Position numbers and translations under genes: made by a program
Part shown: positions 35,201 through 41,325 of the stretch, one piece after another
Numbering within the stretch: position 1 is the stretch's first letter
How the letters are laid out: every line of letters begins with the position of its first letter
The notes under the pieces: generated by a model
The model's input: only the letters and a program-made list of their open reading frames with translations
What the model was told of the DNA's origin: nothing
Databases searched by the model: none
DNA from: Amphimallon solstitiale
Lineage: Eukaryota > Arthropoda > Insecta > Coleoptera > Scarabaeidae
Direction: 5' to 3'
DNA: 64,000 bases
Assembly: GCA_963170755.1 (NCBI GenBank)
Contig: OY720683.1
Coordinates: 90,803,807 to 90,867,806 of the forward strand

Positions 35201-38200
35201 CAAAAGTATACTGGTCGAAATGTTCCTGATGAATCCACCTTACGCAAATATTATGTTCCCAGGTGCTTCACGAAAACAGTGGAATGCATTAGAAGACATC
35301 TTTCAAATCAGTACCTATGGATAAGTGCCGACGAAACTGACGATATTAGGATGCTGTGTGGTAAATGTTGTAACTGGTGGACTACATCCAACTCTTCCAT
35401 ATAATGCATATGTAATAGCATCTAAAGTTATAAATACAGTTGATGCGGAAACATATTTTTATTTGTTAGTGACAGTGCTTCATATATGTGAAAAACAGGC
35501 ACACTATTAAAGGAAACATATTCTTATATGCTGCATATTACTTGTGTAGCACATGCTCTCCACAGAATCTGTGAATATACCAGAGATACCTGTCCGGAAG
35601 TTGACAGACTTGTATCCGCTTTTAAAAAAGTTTTCAGAAAAACACAATCGAGAGTAGCTCTTTACAGGGAAAAACTTCCATCTTTGTCACTGCCTCTCTC
35701 GCCAGTAATAACTAGATGGGGAACATGGTTGGAAGCTACTATTTTTTATGCAGAGAATTTCGATAGTGTACAAAATTTCGTTACATGTTTAAATTACGAT
35801 GCTCGAAGTATTTCTGAGTGCAAGGAACTAACACAAATCCCAAATTTAAAAATGAGGTGTGGCCACCACACGACTTTCTTATACGTATGAGCGTTTCAAA
35901 CTATACAATTTTAAAATTTTTTTTATACAAAACTTATTCAAAATCCTATTCTAGGTACTTTCATTCGCTTAATAAATTGCTATAGAATGCATACTTTGCA
36001 AGATATTATCAAAAAAGTGCTCCTCGCTAAGAGTAAAAGTGCTACTTCCGGTCCGAATTTTGAAATTTGATATATACAAAAAATATTGCAAATCCAGTTC
36101 TAAATACTTTTGTACTCTTGATAAATATATATAGAATGCATAACTTACGACATATTTGCAAAAAATCGCTATTCGATAAGAGTAAAAGTGGTACTTCCGG
36201 TCTGAATTTTGAAATTTTTTTTATACAAAAGATATTGAAAATTATGTTTTAAATACTTTTATACCCGTAACGTACTTGTCTAAAAAGCATGACTTGCGAA
36301 ATATTCGCAAAAAACTGATTTTCGATAAGAGTAAAAGACCTACTTCCGGTAGGAATTTCGAAAAACTTTCTAAATAAAATTATTCTCAATTTTAATTTTA
36401 AGTATATATGAATTCTTTATAAATTTGTTTAAACTTAGTAGTTGACGAAATATTGGCAAAATTCGATTTTTTCGCTGAAGTAAACTGCTACTTCCGGTCT
36501 ACCGATTTTACTGAAAAACTAATCAGATCTCAAGAGGGAGATTATACACGTAAATACAAAATTTGGAATTGATATCTACAGCGGTTTGGCCGCTATCGTG
36601 GTCACAGACAGACAGACAGACACACAGACACACACACACACAGACATTTTTTTAAAAACCACTTTTTTGGTATCAGGGGACCTCAAAACGTGGACATCTG
36701 CAAAAATCTCGAGTTCGAAAATTTTCATCATCACAATACTTCCTTATACTACGTATAAGAAAGTAAAAAATCAGTTGTTATTCCTTTAGGAACACTTTGG
36801 AAATTTGCCTAAACTAATCACATATTTTGAAAATCGAAATCTCAAATTAAAAGATGGATTAACCACATTAGATGTGGCTACTAATATTTTCAAAAGTATT
36901 CCAAGTGACTTCGGATGTTAGACGCAGTTTTTATTAGAAATCCAGATTTAATAATATTACGGGAATTGTGTACGGAGGCAATGACACAAAATCTAACAGC
37001 TAAATACGCTGAAATAAAAGAATATTTCCAGTATGCACCTTTAACGAGTTGCGATGTAGAAAGGACGTTCCCTATCTATAAGGATGTACTTCATTCAAAG
37101 AGAACAAATCTCACAAAAGAGAAACTTGAGAAAGTATTGCTAGTAAATATTAATACTCCTTACTCGACTTGAACTACAAAATGAACAAATAATGACGTAT
37201 TTTGTATTTTATAGATCACCACCCACTTCTTATCCAATTATATAAATAAAATTAAAACTCTTTAGAAATAGAAAATTCCAATAGTGTTCATCATGGGCGA
37301 TGAGGCATCGTCCGGTCTATACTTATCATTTACTGAATACATATCTACCTGTATATTCTATTGAAGAGTGAATTATATTCTTGCGTCTTGATATGATTAA
37401 TTTTGGAGTTGTTATTATGTCGCAAATGATTGTACATGACCTATAAATATACATTTTTCTTTCTACTCATGAGATCTTAGTAACATAATTGCAATGCAAT
37501 TGAACTGACTGTGAGTTTTACTTAATTAAATTACCATGAATGGTGACATATGGTTGTATATGGTTGTTTGTTTGTCTATGGTTTATATATCGTGTCATAA
37601 TATTTCTTCATTCTTTTAAGTGAAGTTAAATTTTGTTTCTACATTTAACAAGGCACAATTATTAATTCTCAAGGTGTTTGTTGCTCTTTAAACTATCTAT
37701 GCTTACTTGATCATTTATAAACATTAATTTAATATTCATACACACTAAGAATGGTATGGCACTATGTTTTCTATGTCACTACATCGGAGCGAGTTTTCGT
37801 TGTCTACACGCAATATATTAGAAATATAATGATTATTTCAAATTATCAAGATATGTGTGAAAAATCATACCATTATTATCTCTTACATCATCATCATTAG
37901 ATATGTTCGGTTGCTGATCCTTCAAATGTTTGTTATCTGAAATTAAAAATTCTCTTAAGGATCACTTATAATAAAGAAATGTATTTTATTCTATGTAATA
38001 AAGTAGTGCAATTAATTTAAAAGAATTATATTAATTTTCAGACTGTTACTTTAGCAGATATTATGTGATAACACAAAAATATCTATTGGAGTAATCTCCT
38101 TACCTGATGACACATTGCTATCTTCCTCATCTGAACTCGAGAAAATAAGTACTTTAGCCTTTCTTCTATGTAAGACCTTATCTTCATTCTTCATGGATAG

Positions 38201-39663
38201 ATCTGTGTTTTCTTCATTTTCGTTCAAAGTAGCTGTAATTAATAGTTTTAATTTATGTTGATAGATTTTCAAAAGACTTTGTTTTATTCTATGCGATGGA
38301 ATACTTCAATAAATTTAAGAGAATTGTATTAATATTCATACTGTTAATTTAGGAGATTTTATGAGATAATATAAAAAATATCGATTGGAGTAATCTCCTT
38401 ACCTGATGACACATTGCTATCTTCCTCTTCTGAGCTTGAGGAATTAAATACTTTAGCCTTTCTCCTATGTAGGGTTTTACCTTCATTTTTCATTGCTGGA
38501 ACTAAACTTTCTTCATTTTTGCTCAAGGCAGCTGCAATTAATAGTTTTACTTTATGTGGATAGATTTTCAAAAGACTGTTTTATTCTATACAATGGCATA
38601 CTTCAATAAATTTAAGAGGATTATATTAATATTCATACCTACTGTTACTTTAGATGTTATGAAATAATACAAAAAATATCGATTGGGCTAATCTCCTTAC
38701 CTGATGACACATTGCTATCTTCCTCTTCTGAGCTTGAGGAATTAAGTATTTTAGCATTTCTCCTATGTAGGGTTTTACCTTCATTTTCCATGGCTGGAAT
38801 TGAACATGACATTATGAGATGACACAAAATATCTACTGGAGTAATCTCTTTACCTGATGACACATTGCTATCGTCCTCTTCTGAACTTGAAAAGGTATTA
38901 TCTTCGTTTTTCATGGGTGCAGTTGAACTTTCTTCATTTTCACTCGAAGTAGCTGTAATTAATAGTTTTAATTTATCGGTGAAAATCAATATTTAGTTAG
39001 TAACTAGTGTAATTCACTACTTACACGATTGTGTTAGAGTTCCTGGAGACTCATACGAACTTTCCCATGAATCTATTAAAAAAAATCAGATGTTTTGATT
39101 TATACATGAAAAATATGTTTATATGAAAATCACAAGTACTTTCACTAAAAAAATCAAAAAGTAAAGAACGTACACGTGGGTGGGTCTCGTTTTATGCATT
39201 GGATGCATCATGTAGAAAACCCACAGAGAAAACCAACATTTAAAAATTAGGCAAATTATAACGTATCTCAAAAAATTAGGAATACGTTTAGAAATTTTAA
39301 AAAACTGTATAAAACCAAAACAAAGAGATGAAATTACTTTAAATTTCAATTCATATTGAAAAATAAGAAAAAAAAGTGTGCTAAAGAACTGCTCAAATTT
39401 CTCGGAAAAATTGATATAAGACAAAGCTCTTTAACTTTGTCTTTTTATTAACTATTTAATGGTATTCAACTATGTGTTTATTTTTAAATTTTGTCATACA
39501 TATTTTAATCTACATAAAAAATTCAAACTGCATTTAAAGTTGAGTTTTAGTTTAAAGGTTAAAATGTGTTTCTTTTTGTTATGAAACAACATAGATTAGA
39601 AAATATATCCAGTAGATGTGATTAAATGTATAGTGGATTTATGCACTTACCTTCAAATTCCAT
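7658..39663 (-). CDS. lds: lodestar/TTF2-like SNF2-family ATP-dependent helicase, 5' part (13 exons)
   Basis: DNA-dependent ATPase of the TTF2/lodestar family, which strips RNA polymerase II from DNA at mitotic entry (family knowledge). Exons (plus coordinates, read downward): 39651-39663, 39025-39072, 38854-38952, 38701-38793, 38403-38531, 38104-38232, 37871-37936, 26048-26328, 19549-19900, 12974-13063, 12700-12900, 7984-8248, 7658-7928. All have GT donors and AG acceptors with matching phases, totalling 2037 nt and 679 codons without a stop. Residues 1-290 are acidic and low-complexity. A family-specific N-terminal segment (LPDKGELLHKKH) is in exon 9. The helicase begins in exon 11 (HQKHALAWLLWRE), with Walker A DDMGLGKT (502-509), DEAH (624-627) and TGTP (652-655). 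The second helicase lobe is missing and must lie left of 7658, probably outside the window. ATG 39661-39663 was chosen because it opens the frame directly before a perfect donor. Confidence 0.88.
8249..8760. other. lodestar intron 11 sequence, nothing recognised
   Basis: Noncoding. A 94-codon minus frame at 8335-8619 has no recognisable domain and lies inside the intron. Confidence 0.5.
8761..9190 (+). mobile_element. TTAA-flanked MITE, truncated copy
   Basis: Starts TTAAGAGGAGCGTTTACCTA and matches, in inverted orientation, most of the element at 24288-25069, including the block around ctctaccggtcctagcgaag. Similarity stops near 9190, so the far end is missing. Confidence 0.75.
9191..10249. 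other. Noncoding intronic stretch
   Basis: Contains a 67-codon plus frame at 9947-10150 rich in charged residues (NEDERKWLEDRD) that I do not recognise. It may be a relic of a mobile gene; no flanking structure supports it as a gene. Confidence 0.35.
10250..11060 (+). pseudogene. Degenerate mariner-type transposase relic
   Basis: Fragments in several frames match the DDE transposase order: YRSEFCKTMMDPNYCLAA, then FFSDEATSTFNGER (first catalytic Asp region, 10590-10630), then near 10830-10930 pieces that fit the conserved C-terminal stretch (NIDDLKARIRDQV in shifted frames). The middle, with the second and third acidic residues, is lost. No terminal repeats recognised. Assignment rests on motif order and is moderately secure. 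Confidence 0.55.
11118..11890 (+). mobile_element. Composite repeat with tRNA-like core, copy 2
   Basis: Second copy of the family at 2055-2892, in the same orientation. It shares the start (gtgcttaaaaccacacagca), the palindromic motif here reading gacgtgtacacttc, the tRNA-like block, and the end gaagtttacacttc followed by AAAAA. It lacks the hammerhead-containing insert of copy 1 and has GC-richer internal sequence (ttcgcggccgttaaag). Confidence 0.65.
11634..11707 (+). other. tRNA-Glu-like block inside the repeat
   Basis: Reads tccggcccttggtctaatgg, then a segment with the anticodon-loop-like CTCTCAC, then ggttcacatct and a 3' ctctggga. The order A-box-like (tggtctaatgg), CTCTCAC, B-box-like (ggttcacatct) is that of a tRNA-Glu(CTC) gene. 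The acceptor stem and B box are imperfect and the block is embedded in a repeat, so I read it as tRNA-derived rather than a working tRNA. Copy 1 has the same block at about 2641-2707, more degraded. Confidence 0.6.
11980..12130 (+). pseudogene. piggyBac-like transposase fragment
   Basis: The frame around 12020-12125 reads VYAPNEALSLDESLLLH then RLNFKQYITGKRAKY. This is the conserved piggyBac/PGBD block ending its catalytic-domain motif (LDE...GR..F.QY.P.KR..YG). The homology stops exactly where a GA-rich microsatellite begins. About 50 residues remain of a protein usually near 550-600. No ends found. Confidence 0.7.
12131..12380 (+). repeat. (GA)n / (GGGA)n microsatellite
   Basis: About 250 bp of almost pure purines made of GA, GGGA and GAAA steps. 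It creates long spurious frames on both strands. Confidence 0.95.
12381..12699. other. lodestar intron 11, nothing recognised
   Basis: AT-rich intronic sequence up to the exon 11 donor. Confidence 0.5.
12700..13063 (-). CDS. lds: lodestar exons 10-11
   Basis: Exon 10 (12974-13063, phase 1 to 1) encodes LKTEPTKYLKVVPWEELQAM. Exon 11 (12700-12900, phase 1 to 1) encodes MEHLQEIHKSLETRP and RVELMKHQKHALAWLLWREG. This is the family-typical segment leading into the ATPase; its last codon is completed in exon 12 to give GGILADDMGLGKT. The intron between them is short (73 bp). Confidence 0.9.
13064..13404. other. lodestar intron 9, 5'-flank of the next element
   Basis: AT-rich, no feature recognised. 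Confidence 0.4.
13464..13508 (-). ncRNA. Hammerhead-like motif, minus strand
   Basis: Minus strand: CUGAUGA (13496-13502), a stem GUUA/UAAC, then GAAAUAUU (13470-13477), with a self-complementary AUAU before the presumed cleavage base U. Stem I is poor beside the core (G opposite G). This may be a decayed copy. Confidence 0.45.
13600..14437 (+). mobile_element. Tc1-like element with decayed transposase
   Basis: Ends cagtcgcgagcatgg / ccatgctcgcgactg are inverted repeats flanked by TA. Interior fragments in shifting frames: RRQVAEEIGIGKSTVSR (helix-turn-helix), YRPRSTRYVEKYV, WGSFLEADLVFYG, LQDNCPVHSS (second Asp) and NSPDLNIIENVWRFL (D..E region). That is the full Tc1 order. Many frameshifts, and an 11-14 nt C run at 14081-14093. 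Confidence 0.85.
14857..15302. mobile_element. 446-bp element with long inverted ends and a degenerate hammerhead
   Basis: The left arm 14857-14915 (gtaaatattacaaccgggaa then aaggcagaatttgggtttgt) is repeated inverted at 15241-15300 with few differences. Next to the left arm the minus strand carries GAAACGUC (14933-14940) and a stem II like that of the motif at 2408-2462, but the CUGAUGA box has decayed to UUUGCGA. The interior also matches about 2470-2560, so both belong to one family. Confidence 0.65.
15303..16043. other. lodestar intron 9, nothing recognised
   Basis: AT-rich. The plus frame at 15673-15963 has no recognisable domain. Confidence 0.4.
16756..17910 (+). CDS. Crypton-type tyrosine recombinase, apparently intact
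   Basis: 384-residue tyrosine recombinase of the Crypton/DUF3504 type, which would cut and rejoin DNA through a phosphotyrosine. The N-terminal half (1-150) is a SAM-like core-binding region (YTWKTFIDFCNTR, ELALILKDWAVNM). The catalytic half shows the conserved Arg in AWRGGEAVA (R175), HSNR (H303, R306), ITGHNN (H329) and PYL with the likely nucleophile Y338. The C-terminal NFSNCSFNNCVFNK resembles the FxxCxF tail of Crypton and Crypton-derived proteins. No frameshift or stop. ATG 16756 lies just after TTTTTCAAA and opens the frame. Unlike the surrounding relics it looks functional, so insertion is probably recent. Confidence 0.8.
   Translation: MSLSRFGIQNNESIDKIIEENVPKNTINSKKYTWKTFIDFCNTRKYELDGNRTIEELALILKDWAVNMKKRDGTDFKEATVKTMWNVTSKLLQEKYYNEYNIMIDPFNSVAFKQARNARDVARKNLQIDPTKRKTSSVPLSSTEMNKIINFWDENTPLGLLRKFYHIAAVELAWRGGEAVACLVEYFHIEKNNDGSPTNRVEYNPVFSKTCQGGSKNCASSKWLVQNSDSNVCPVRLFLKLLSKRGKNIKTNRLFLKPNRHWKTENDKWYDNVPLGKNTINGWTKSSAEAVGLDTKERKITNHSNRATAVSTLAKNGIDEQQLLKITGHNNANSIKPYLNIDQEHHNRIINSMRGNTSSVTEANTSSSKYNFSNCSFNNCVFNK
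17941..18111. repeat. Large imperfect hairpin at the 3' end of the Crypton-like element
   Basis: The left arm (aatatcccgcgagcattgat ... aagcacgttacttt ... taacagccc) is the inverted copy of the right arm (gggctgtta ... aagtaacgtgctt ... atcaatgctcttgggatatt). The arms are about 80 bp, around a GC-rich centre (tccgcctacggcgtc). It begins 30 bp after the recombinase stop and ends 4 bp before the element end. Confidence 0.8.
18485..18545 (-). ncRNA. Hammerhead ribozyme, left terminal repeat
   Basis: Minus strand: stem I side GGC, CUGAUGA (18526-18532), stem II GUGAGU/ACUCAC, GAAACCGGUC (18491-18500) and GCC closing stem I. The palindromic ACCGGU forms the very short helix III. Mirror image of the motif at 19325-19385. 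Confidence 0.75.
19325..19385 (+). ncRNA. Hammerhead ribozyme, right terminal repeat
   Basis: Plus strand: GGC then CUGAUGA (19338-19344), a six-base-pair stem II (GUGAGU/ACUCAC) with a 12-nt loop, GAAACCGGUC (19370-19379) with cleavage expected after GUC, then GCC pairing with the upstream GGC. Confidence 0.78.
19549..19900 (-). CDS. lds: lodestar exon 9
   Basis: 352-nt exon, phase 0 to 1, acceptor ttctttttag, donor AAAG|gtaatg. It encodes a hydrophilic stretch followed by a helical segment with NLRDDYRKMECLLKTINLST and LPDKGELLHKKHANLRDAV, which match the coiled region preceding the helicase in TTF2/lodestar proteins. It is flanked by two transposon-filled introns of about 6 kb. Confidence 0.85.
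21162..24231 (+). pseudogene. Transib transposase pseudogene (RAG1 core relative)
   Basis: Transib transposases are the relatives of the RAG1 core; they cut at CAC-starting terminal repeats. A short exon (21162-21180, MEVYEP, donor gtatgtg) joins one at 21490 (acceptor cgttgcag): GPSGFKTVARMNIYNIMRQ, GHTIKEKPIYVE. A frameshift precedes YEIWLKGGFQLP, then the LINE. It resumes at 22677 with GRPVIPFHESSDCSKRRKT, LLRFDEAGLSRKQYEIM, YPKSESY, ENCAEINL, a stop, then KWGC with a 2-nt shift before DDSHQSRFRQK (catalytic Asp region). SDANIFLTSMVPLQL, KKKIQEELKKRNGYLVDIPK and DGNTSRRFF follow. The C-terminus reads YPWQPMTPTLHKVLIHG and GKLSEEAAEARNKHFREYR to the stop at 24231. About 70 residues are missing near 23545. 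Dead by several lesions. Confidence 0.87.
21776..22676 (+). pseudogene. 5'-truncated jockey-like LINE fragment
   Basis: A 901-bp insertion with a 12-bp target duplication tggtaaaaccag (21764-21775, 22677-22688). It starts inside the reverse transcriptase domain (YADDTAILTSS across a frameshift near 21900) and continues through 21914-22387: DKLIGWCHTWRVGINSEKT, RAKYLGINLDRRLTY and RPALTYGSQIWKHA. This is the post-catalytic region of jockey-clade enzymes. It ends in an A-rich 3' tail (acaaaacaacaagaagaag). Inserted into the Transib gene, so younger than it. Confidence 0.85.
24288..25069. mobile_element. TTAA-flanked MITE, full copy
   Basis: Ends TTAAGAGGGGCGTTTACTAA and inverted TAGGTAAACGCTCCTCTTAA. 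TTAA at both edges is the piggyBac target signature. About 780 bp, noncoding, inserted in the Transib 3' region. A truncated copy lies inverted at 8761-9190. Confidence 0.75.
25757..26047. other. lodestar intron 8, unfilled part
   Basis: AT-rich sequence between the mariner and exon 8; nothing recognised. Confidence 0.5.
26048..26328 (-). CDS. lds: lodestar exon 8 (acidic linker)
   Basis: 281-nt exon, phase 1 to 0, acceptor taatattttag, donor GAAGAA|gtaagta. It encodes a Ser/Asp/Glu-rich disordered segment (DSDTSSESEKELDIIDVSTD) ending EVSTDEE-like before the donor. If the donor is ignored the frame runs to a stop 16 nt later, so splicing is required to reach the helicase exons. The phase match to exon 9 supports the model. 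Confidence 0.8.
26763..27018 (-). pseudogene. Fragment of a coding exon inside the Harbinger-like element
   Basis: A minus-strand frame of about 85 codons with two stops: YEIIQRKYTAALAGNATK, then VTVLLSAMTKRKRATACINC and PKLIDPHQKK before a TAA. The basic composition would fit the Myb/SANT-type accessory protein that Harbinger elements encode, but I cannot assign it firmly. Confidence 0.35.
27019..31130. other. Long noncoding interior of the Harbinger-like element
   Basis: 4.1 kb without a convincing gene. The 125-codon frame at 27512-27889 is rich in aromatic residues and matches nothing I know. The block 29030-29790 is unusually GC-rich for the window and starts TGTAACGGTAGGCCC, LTR-like, but I found no matching second copy or target duplication. 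Confidence 0.4.
31247..31745 (-). pseudogene. hAT transposase 3' fragment
   Basis: Begins (as right-hand element end) CAGATATGGGCAACC, a hAT-like terminus, followed by the common 3' UTR motif with gtcgcgggccg. The minus strand then codes DDVELSDFYRTYLTVEKYS, SQLRTFARKIIGAFGS and EQFFSIVKINKSKHRTRLTD. This is the hAT dimerisation domain, terminated after LVSELESQASQ. The rest is cut off where the Tigger-like fragment begins. Confidence 0.7.
31740..32185 (+). pseudogene. Tigger/pogo-like (DDE_1) transposase fragment
   Basis: The plus frame reads LPMDQGANEWLQKRYRRKYV, SSLLEQTEEDCNLFQAMKSF and DIKVA, then in a shifted frame ADVKECLSEGDIVIDVTNED. This matches the C-terminal part of jerky/Tigger DDE transposases just after the catalytic core (usual wording PLDQG). 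Frameshifts near 31930. Only about 130 residues remain. Confidence 0.65.
32221..32445 (+). other. Exon-like open frame, unassigned
   Basis: A 72-codon frame. An acceptor-like tttttttcag at 32303-32312 precedes ETAYMKITPDTISTPSLEIK and the frame closes at 32442. It might be a terminal exon of a mobile gene; I recognise no family. Confidence 0.25.
32630..32712 (+). ncRNA. Hammerhead ribozyme, well-formed
   Basis: Plus strand: UGACA (stem Ib), CC (stem Ia), CUGAUGA (32653-32659), stem II GGCAGU/ACUGCC (six perfect pairs), GAAACGUU (32679-32686) with palindromic ACGU as helix III, then GG and UGUCA closing stem I. All invariant core bases are present. This is the best hammerhead in the window. 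The surrounding sequence is AT-rich and I could not define the element carrying it. Confidence 0.78.
32776..32905 (+). pseudogene. Possible THAP-domain remnant
   Basis: A short frame after atg gives MVNCNICCRENGQYKNRFYS then KIPFF, which recalls the start of a THAP zinc finger (C-x2-C, then an F-x-K/R-x-P element). It stops after about 36 residues and has no second half. Weak. Confidence 0.3.
33004..33741. mobile_element. MITE with CGTTA...CAATTGCACGTCAT ends
   Basis: Left end cgttacattcaattgcacgt and inverted right end cgttaagttcaattgcacgt continue into cat. About 738 bp, AT-rich, noncoding. Superfamily unassigned. Confidence 0.6.
33742..34135. other. lodestar intron 7, nothing recognised
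   Basis: Noncoding, AT-rich. Confidence 0.4.
34136..34449 (+). pseudogene. Possible N-terminal fragment of a helix-turn-helix transposase
   Basis: Reads RKRKADKSEVFTILHNIL, MAAKVYAFSVD, a stop, then VISRVSAMTGKSEKTIRRIK and HIILDDADR. The TGKSEKTIRRI helix-turn-helix followed by a polar linker and DDADR resembles the N-terminus of an insect Tc1-like DDE protein. One internal stop. The catalytic part is absent downstream. Confidence 0.4.
34800..37171 (+). pseudogene. hAT transposase pseudogene (CGGBP1-like type), interrupted
   Basis: In order through shifting frames: a zinc-finger-like QRHLASLKHAQKLDPLEAD; MAANIPSNKFDNPTFTTFLQ; DESTLRKYYVPRCF; YLWISADETDD (catalytic Asp region); MLHITCVAHALHRICEYTRD; VDRLVSAFKKVFRKTQSRV; SPVITRWGTWLEATIFYAEN (with the conserved RW). 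After the insertion at 35874-36763 it continues EHFGNLPKLITYFENRN and ends with the dimerisation block APLTSCDVERTFPIYKDVL, then NLTKEKLEKVLLVN to the stop near 37171. Several frameshifts. Confidence 0.8.
35874..36763. mobile_element. Nonautonomous element with internal 149-bp tandem repeats
   Basis: Ends ctttcttatacgta / tacgtataagaaag. The interior is four units of about 149 bp (from about 35890 to 36490), each with gataagagtaaaag then tacttccggt and gaattttgaaattt, followed by an (CA/CAGA)n tract at 36605-36645. It breaks the hAT reading frame. Family not named from memory. Confidence 0.7.
37172..37870. other. lodestar intron 7, nothing recognised
   Basis: AT-rich, no coding or repeat structure seen. 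Confidence 0.5.
37871..37936 (-). CDS. lds: lodestar exon 7
   Basis: 66-nt exon, phase 1 to 1, acceptor atttttaatttcag, donor AATAATG|gtatga. It encodes DNKHLKDQQPNISNDDDVRD, a polar linker. Found by phase continuity between exons 6 and 8; coding content alone would not reveal it. Confidence 0.7.
38104..38952 (-). CDS. lds: lodestar exons 3-6: tandem duplicated acidic exon
   Basis: Four related exons (38854-38952, 38701-38793, 38403-38531, 38104-38232), all phase 1 to 1 and all ending in the same sequence SSSEEEDSNVSSG-type before gta(a/g) donors. The full unit encodes (A/T)(L/S)(S/N)xNEE...MKNEGKTLHRRKAKV...SSSEEEDSNVSS. The middle part is missing in 38854-38952. In 38701-38793 the start is deleted and a nearby ccag acts as acceptor. 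Introns between them are also homologous (attaattacag, catag/gatattttttgtattat). SSSEEED is an acidic CK2-type phosphosite context. Because all copies are multiples of three, any number can be skipped or added in frame. Confidence 0.85.
39025..39663 (-). CDS. lds: lodestar exons 1-2 (start of the gene)
   Basis: Exon 1 is 13 nt of coding sequence (39651-39663, MEFE + G, donor GAAG|gtaagtgc). Exon 2 is 39025-39072 (acceptor ttttttttaatag, donor CGT|gtaagt), encoding SWESSYESPGTLTQS. The very short start exon was chosen because its phase, donor and acidic content fit the following exons. The promoter would lie just above 39663; no TATA or initiator is obvious. Confidence 0.68.
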
Positions 39664-40382
39664 GTTTAACTAATTGTTAATAAAAATTATATTTAAACAC
39701 AGAAATAAGACATATTTTACACATTAAAACCGTTAAATTTTCATATTTGAAATAGGCGTATTCGTGACTCCGAAAAAACTCGAATAGTTGTGAATCAATG
39801 CCACCTGCACAAAACACAAGTCCCACTGCCACAAATAACCCCTACCGATCACATTCAGCAGACGGATCGGGAACCGTTCCCGCTCCAAAACTTTCACTTG
39901 GCAAGTTCAGTGTTGGCTGGACTGGCTGGACAGGACCGTTTTCGTTTATGTACGCACCTTCCATTTGGTAATTTTCGCTGCTGCCATATGTTAGAATTCT
40001 ACAGATATAACCGAATAAACAGTAATAGTAAATTATTTTTGTGCATTAAGCTGGAGAATTCGGTAGTGTAAACGTTTAACTTATTAGAAAACACCCTGTC
40101 TCAGAATAAGAAGGAGTGATGCAAATATCCCGCCAAAACATGGAACACATAGCTTAAAATTTAGTAGACAATTTGATATGACATCATGACAATTGAGGTT
40201 AGATATTAATTCTAACTAAGGATTTAGATGTTTTGTGTTTCATTTCAGTGTTGCGATTGCTGTTACAATTGTAACAGATCTGTTACGTTTCACTATGTTT
40301 TATTACGTCCTTACGAAAGCATATAAATCTATTACGTTTTCGTGGATTTTTCAACGATTTTTTTACTTTAATTCAAACCTTC
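39664..40382. other. Upstream of lodestar, nothing recognised
   Basis: Expected promoter region of the minus-strand gene. The 93-codon plus frame at 39790-40071 has no domain I know. Confidence 0.45.
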
Positions 40383-40585
40383 CCAAGCAGTAAAATCACA
40401 ATTTTAGAGATGGATGAAAATATATTTGCTAATGTAGGAAAGTATGCATAGTGATTTTGCTACTACGGTTGTGCCTATATTTTTGGAACAGTATCCTTAG
40501 TAGCAAAATCACTATATGTTCACTTGTCCTACATTAGCAAATATATATTTTCATCTTTTTTTAAAATTGTGATTTTGCCGCTTGG
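40383..40585. mobile_element. 203-bp foldback MITE
   Basis: ccaagcagtaaaatcacaat at the left is mirrored by attgtgattttgccgcttgg at the right. The arms (about 85 bp, including ttgctaatgtagg and tagtgattttgctac) pair over most of the length, so this is a foldback element. Confidence 0.75.
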
Positions 40586-40702
40586 ATACATCCAACTAAT
40601 ACCTACATCAAGAAAAATATGTAATGGCTGTTAGATGTTGGACAGAAGATGGTTGCCGTATTGCGTTTTTTTTTTACTCTTCAGAGACTTTATATAGCCT
40701 TG

Positions 40703-41325
40703 CAAGGCCAACTGTGCTCAAGCAGCAAAATCACAATTTTAGAGAAAATATATATTTGCTAATGTAGTGTGTAAGTGTAGTGTGCATATAGTGATTTTGC
40801 TACTAGGGTATCTGATATCGCTGCGCGATATAAGGCCGTCACGTAACTTCGATTTACATTGTTGATTTTGATTCTAATAACTTCAAAATATTGATCCTTA
40901 TGTGGCGCCATCTAGTAGTAACCAAAATAAATACTTTCTGAATTTTTATGAAATAACACTTTAAACATTAACTTTACAATAATTAATATTAATAATTTAC
41001 AAAATAAAGTAATAGAACAAAATAAAAGTAAAAAAGTGTTGCGAAAAATGAAGTTGTTGGGTGGTAGTGTCAAAAATAACAATTTTACTTACATTTCGAA
41101 GAAAATACAAAACAAAACACTAATTAGGGTTCAATTACGTTGTAAAGTGTTTGTTTGGATTTTGTATATGAATTTTTGGATTTTAAAAAATGTTGCGTTA
41201 CTAACGTAATTATTGGATAGATGGCGCCAGATAAGGATCAATATTTTGATGTTATTAGAACCAGAAAAATCGCATTATGTGACGGCCTTATATCGGGCAG
41301 CGATATTAGATACAGTTGGCCTTGA
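40703..41325. mobile_element. MITE with about 110-bp inverted ends, its left arm split by a second foldback MITE
   Basis: Left arm caaggccaactgt (40703-40715) then, after an insertion at 40716-40808, tatctgatatcgctgcgcga, gataaggccgtcac and atattgatccttatgtggcg. The right arm 41215-41325 is the inverted copy, including caaggccaactgt uninterrupted. The insertion (agcagcaaaatcacaatttt ... tagtgattttgctact) is a shortened member of the family at 40383-40585. Confidence 0.75.

Noticed and set aside
35870..36770. CRISPR-like array from the regular 149-bp units
   Set aside because: Units are long, contiguous and without spacer variation, in a eukaryotic mobile element.
39790..40071. 93-codon plus frame upstream of lodestar
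   Set aside because: No known motif; composition like translated noncoding DNA.
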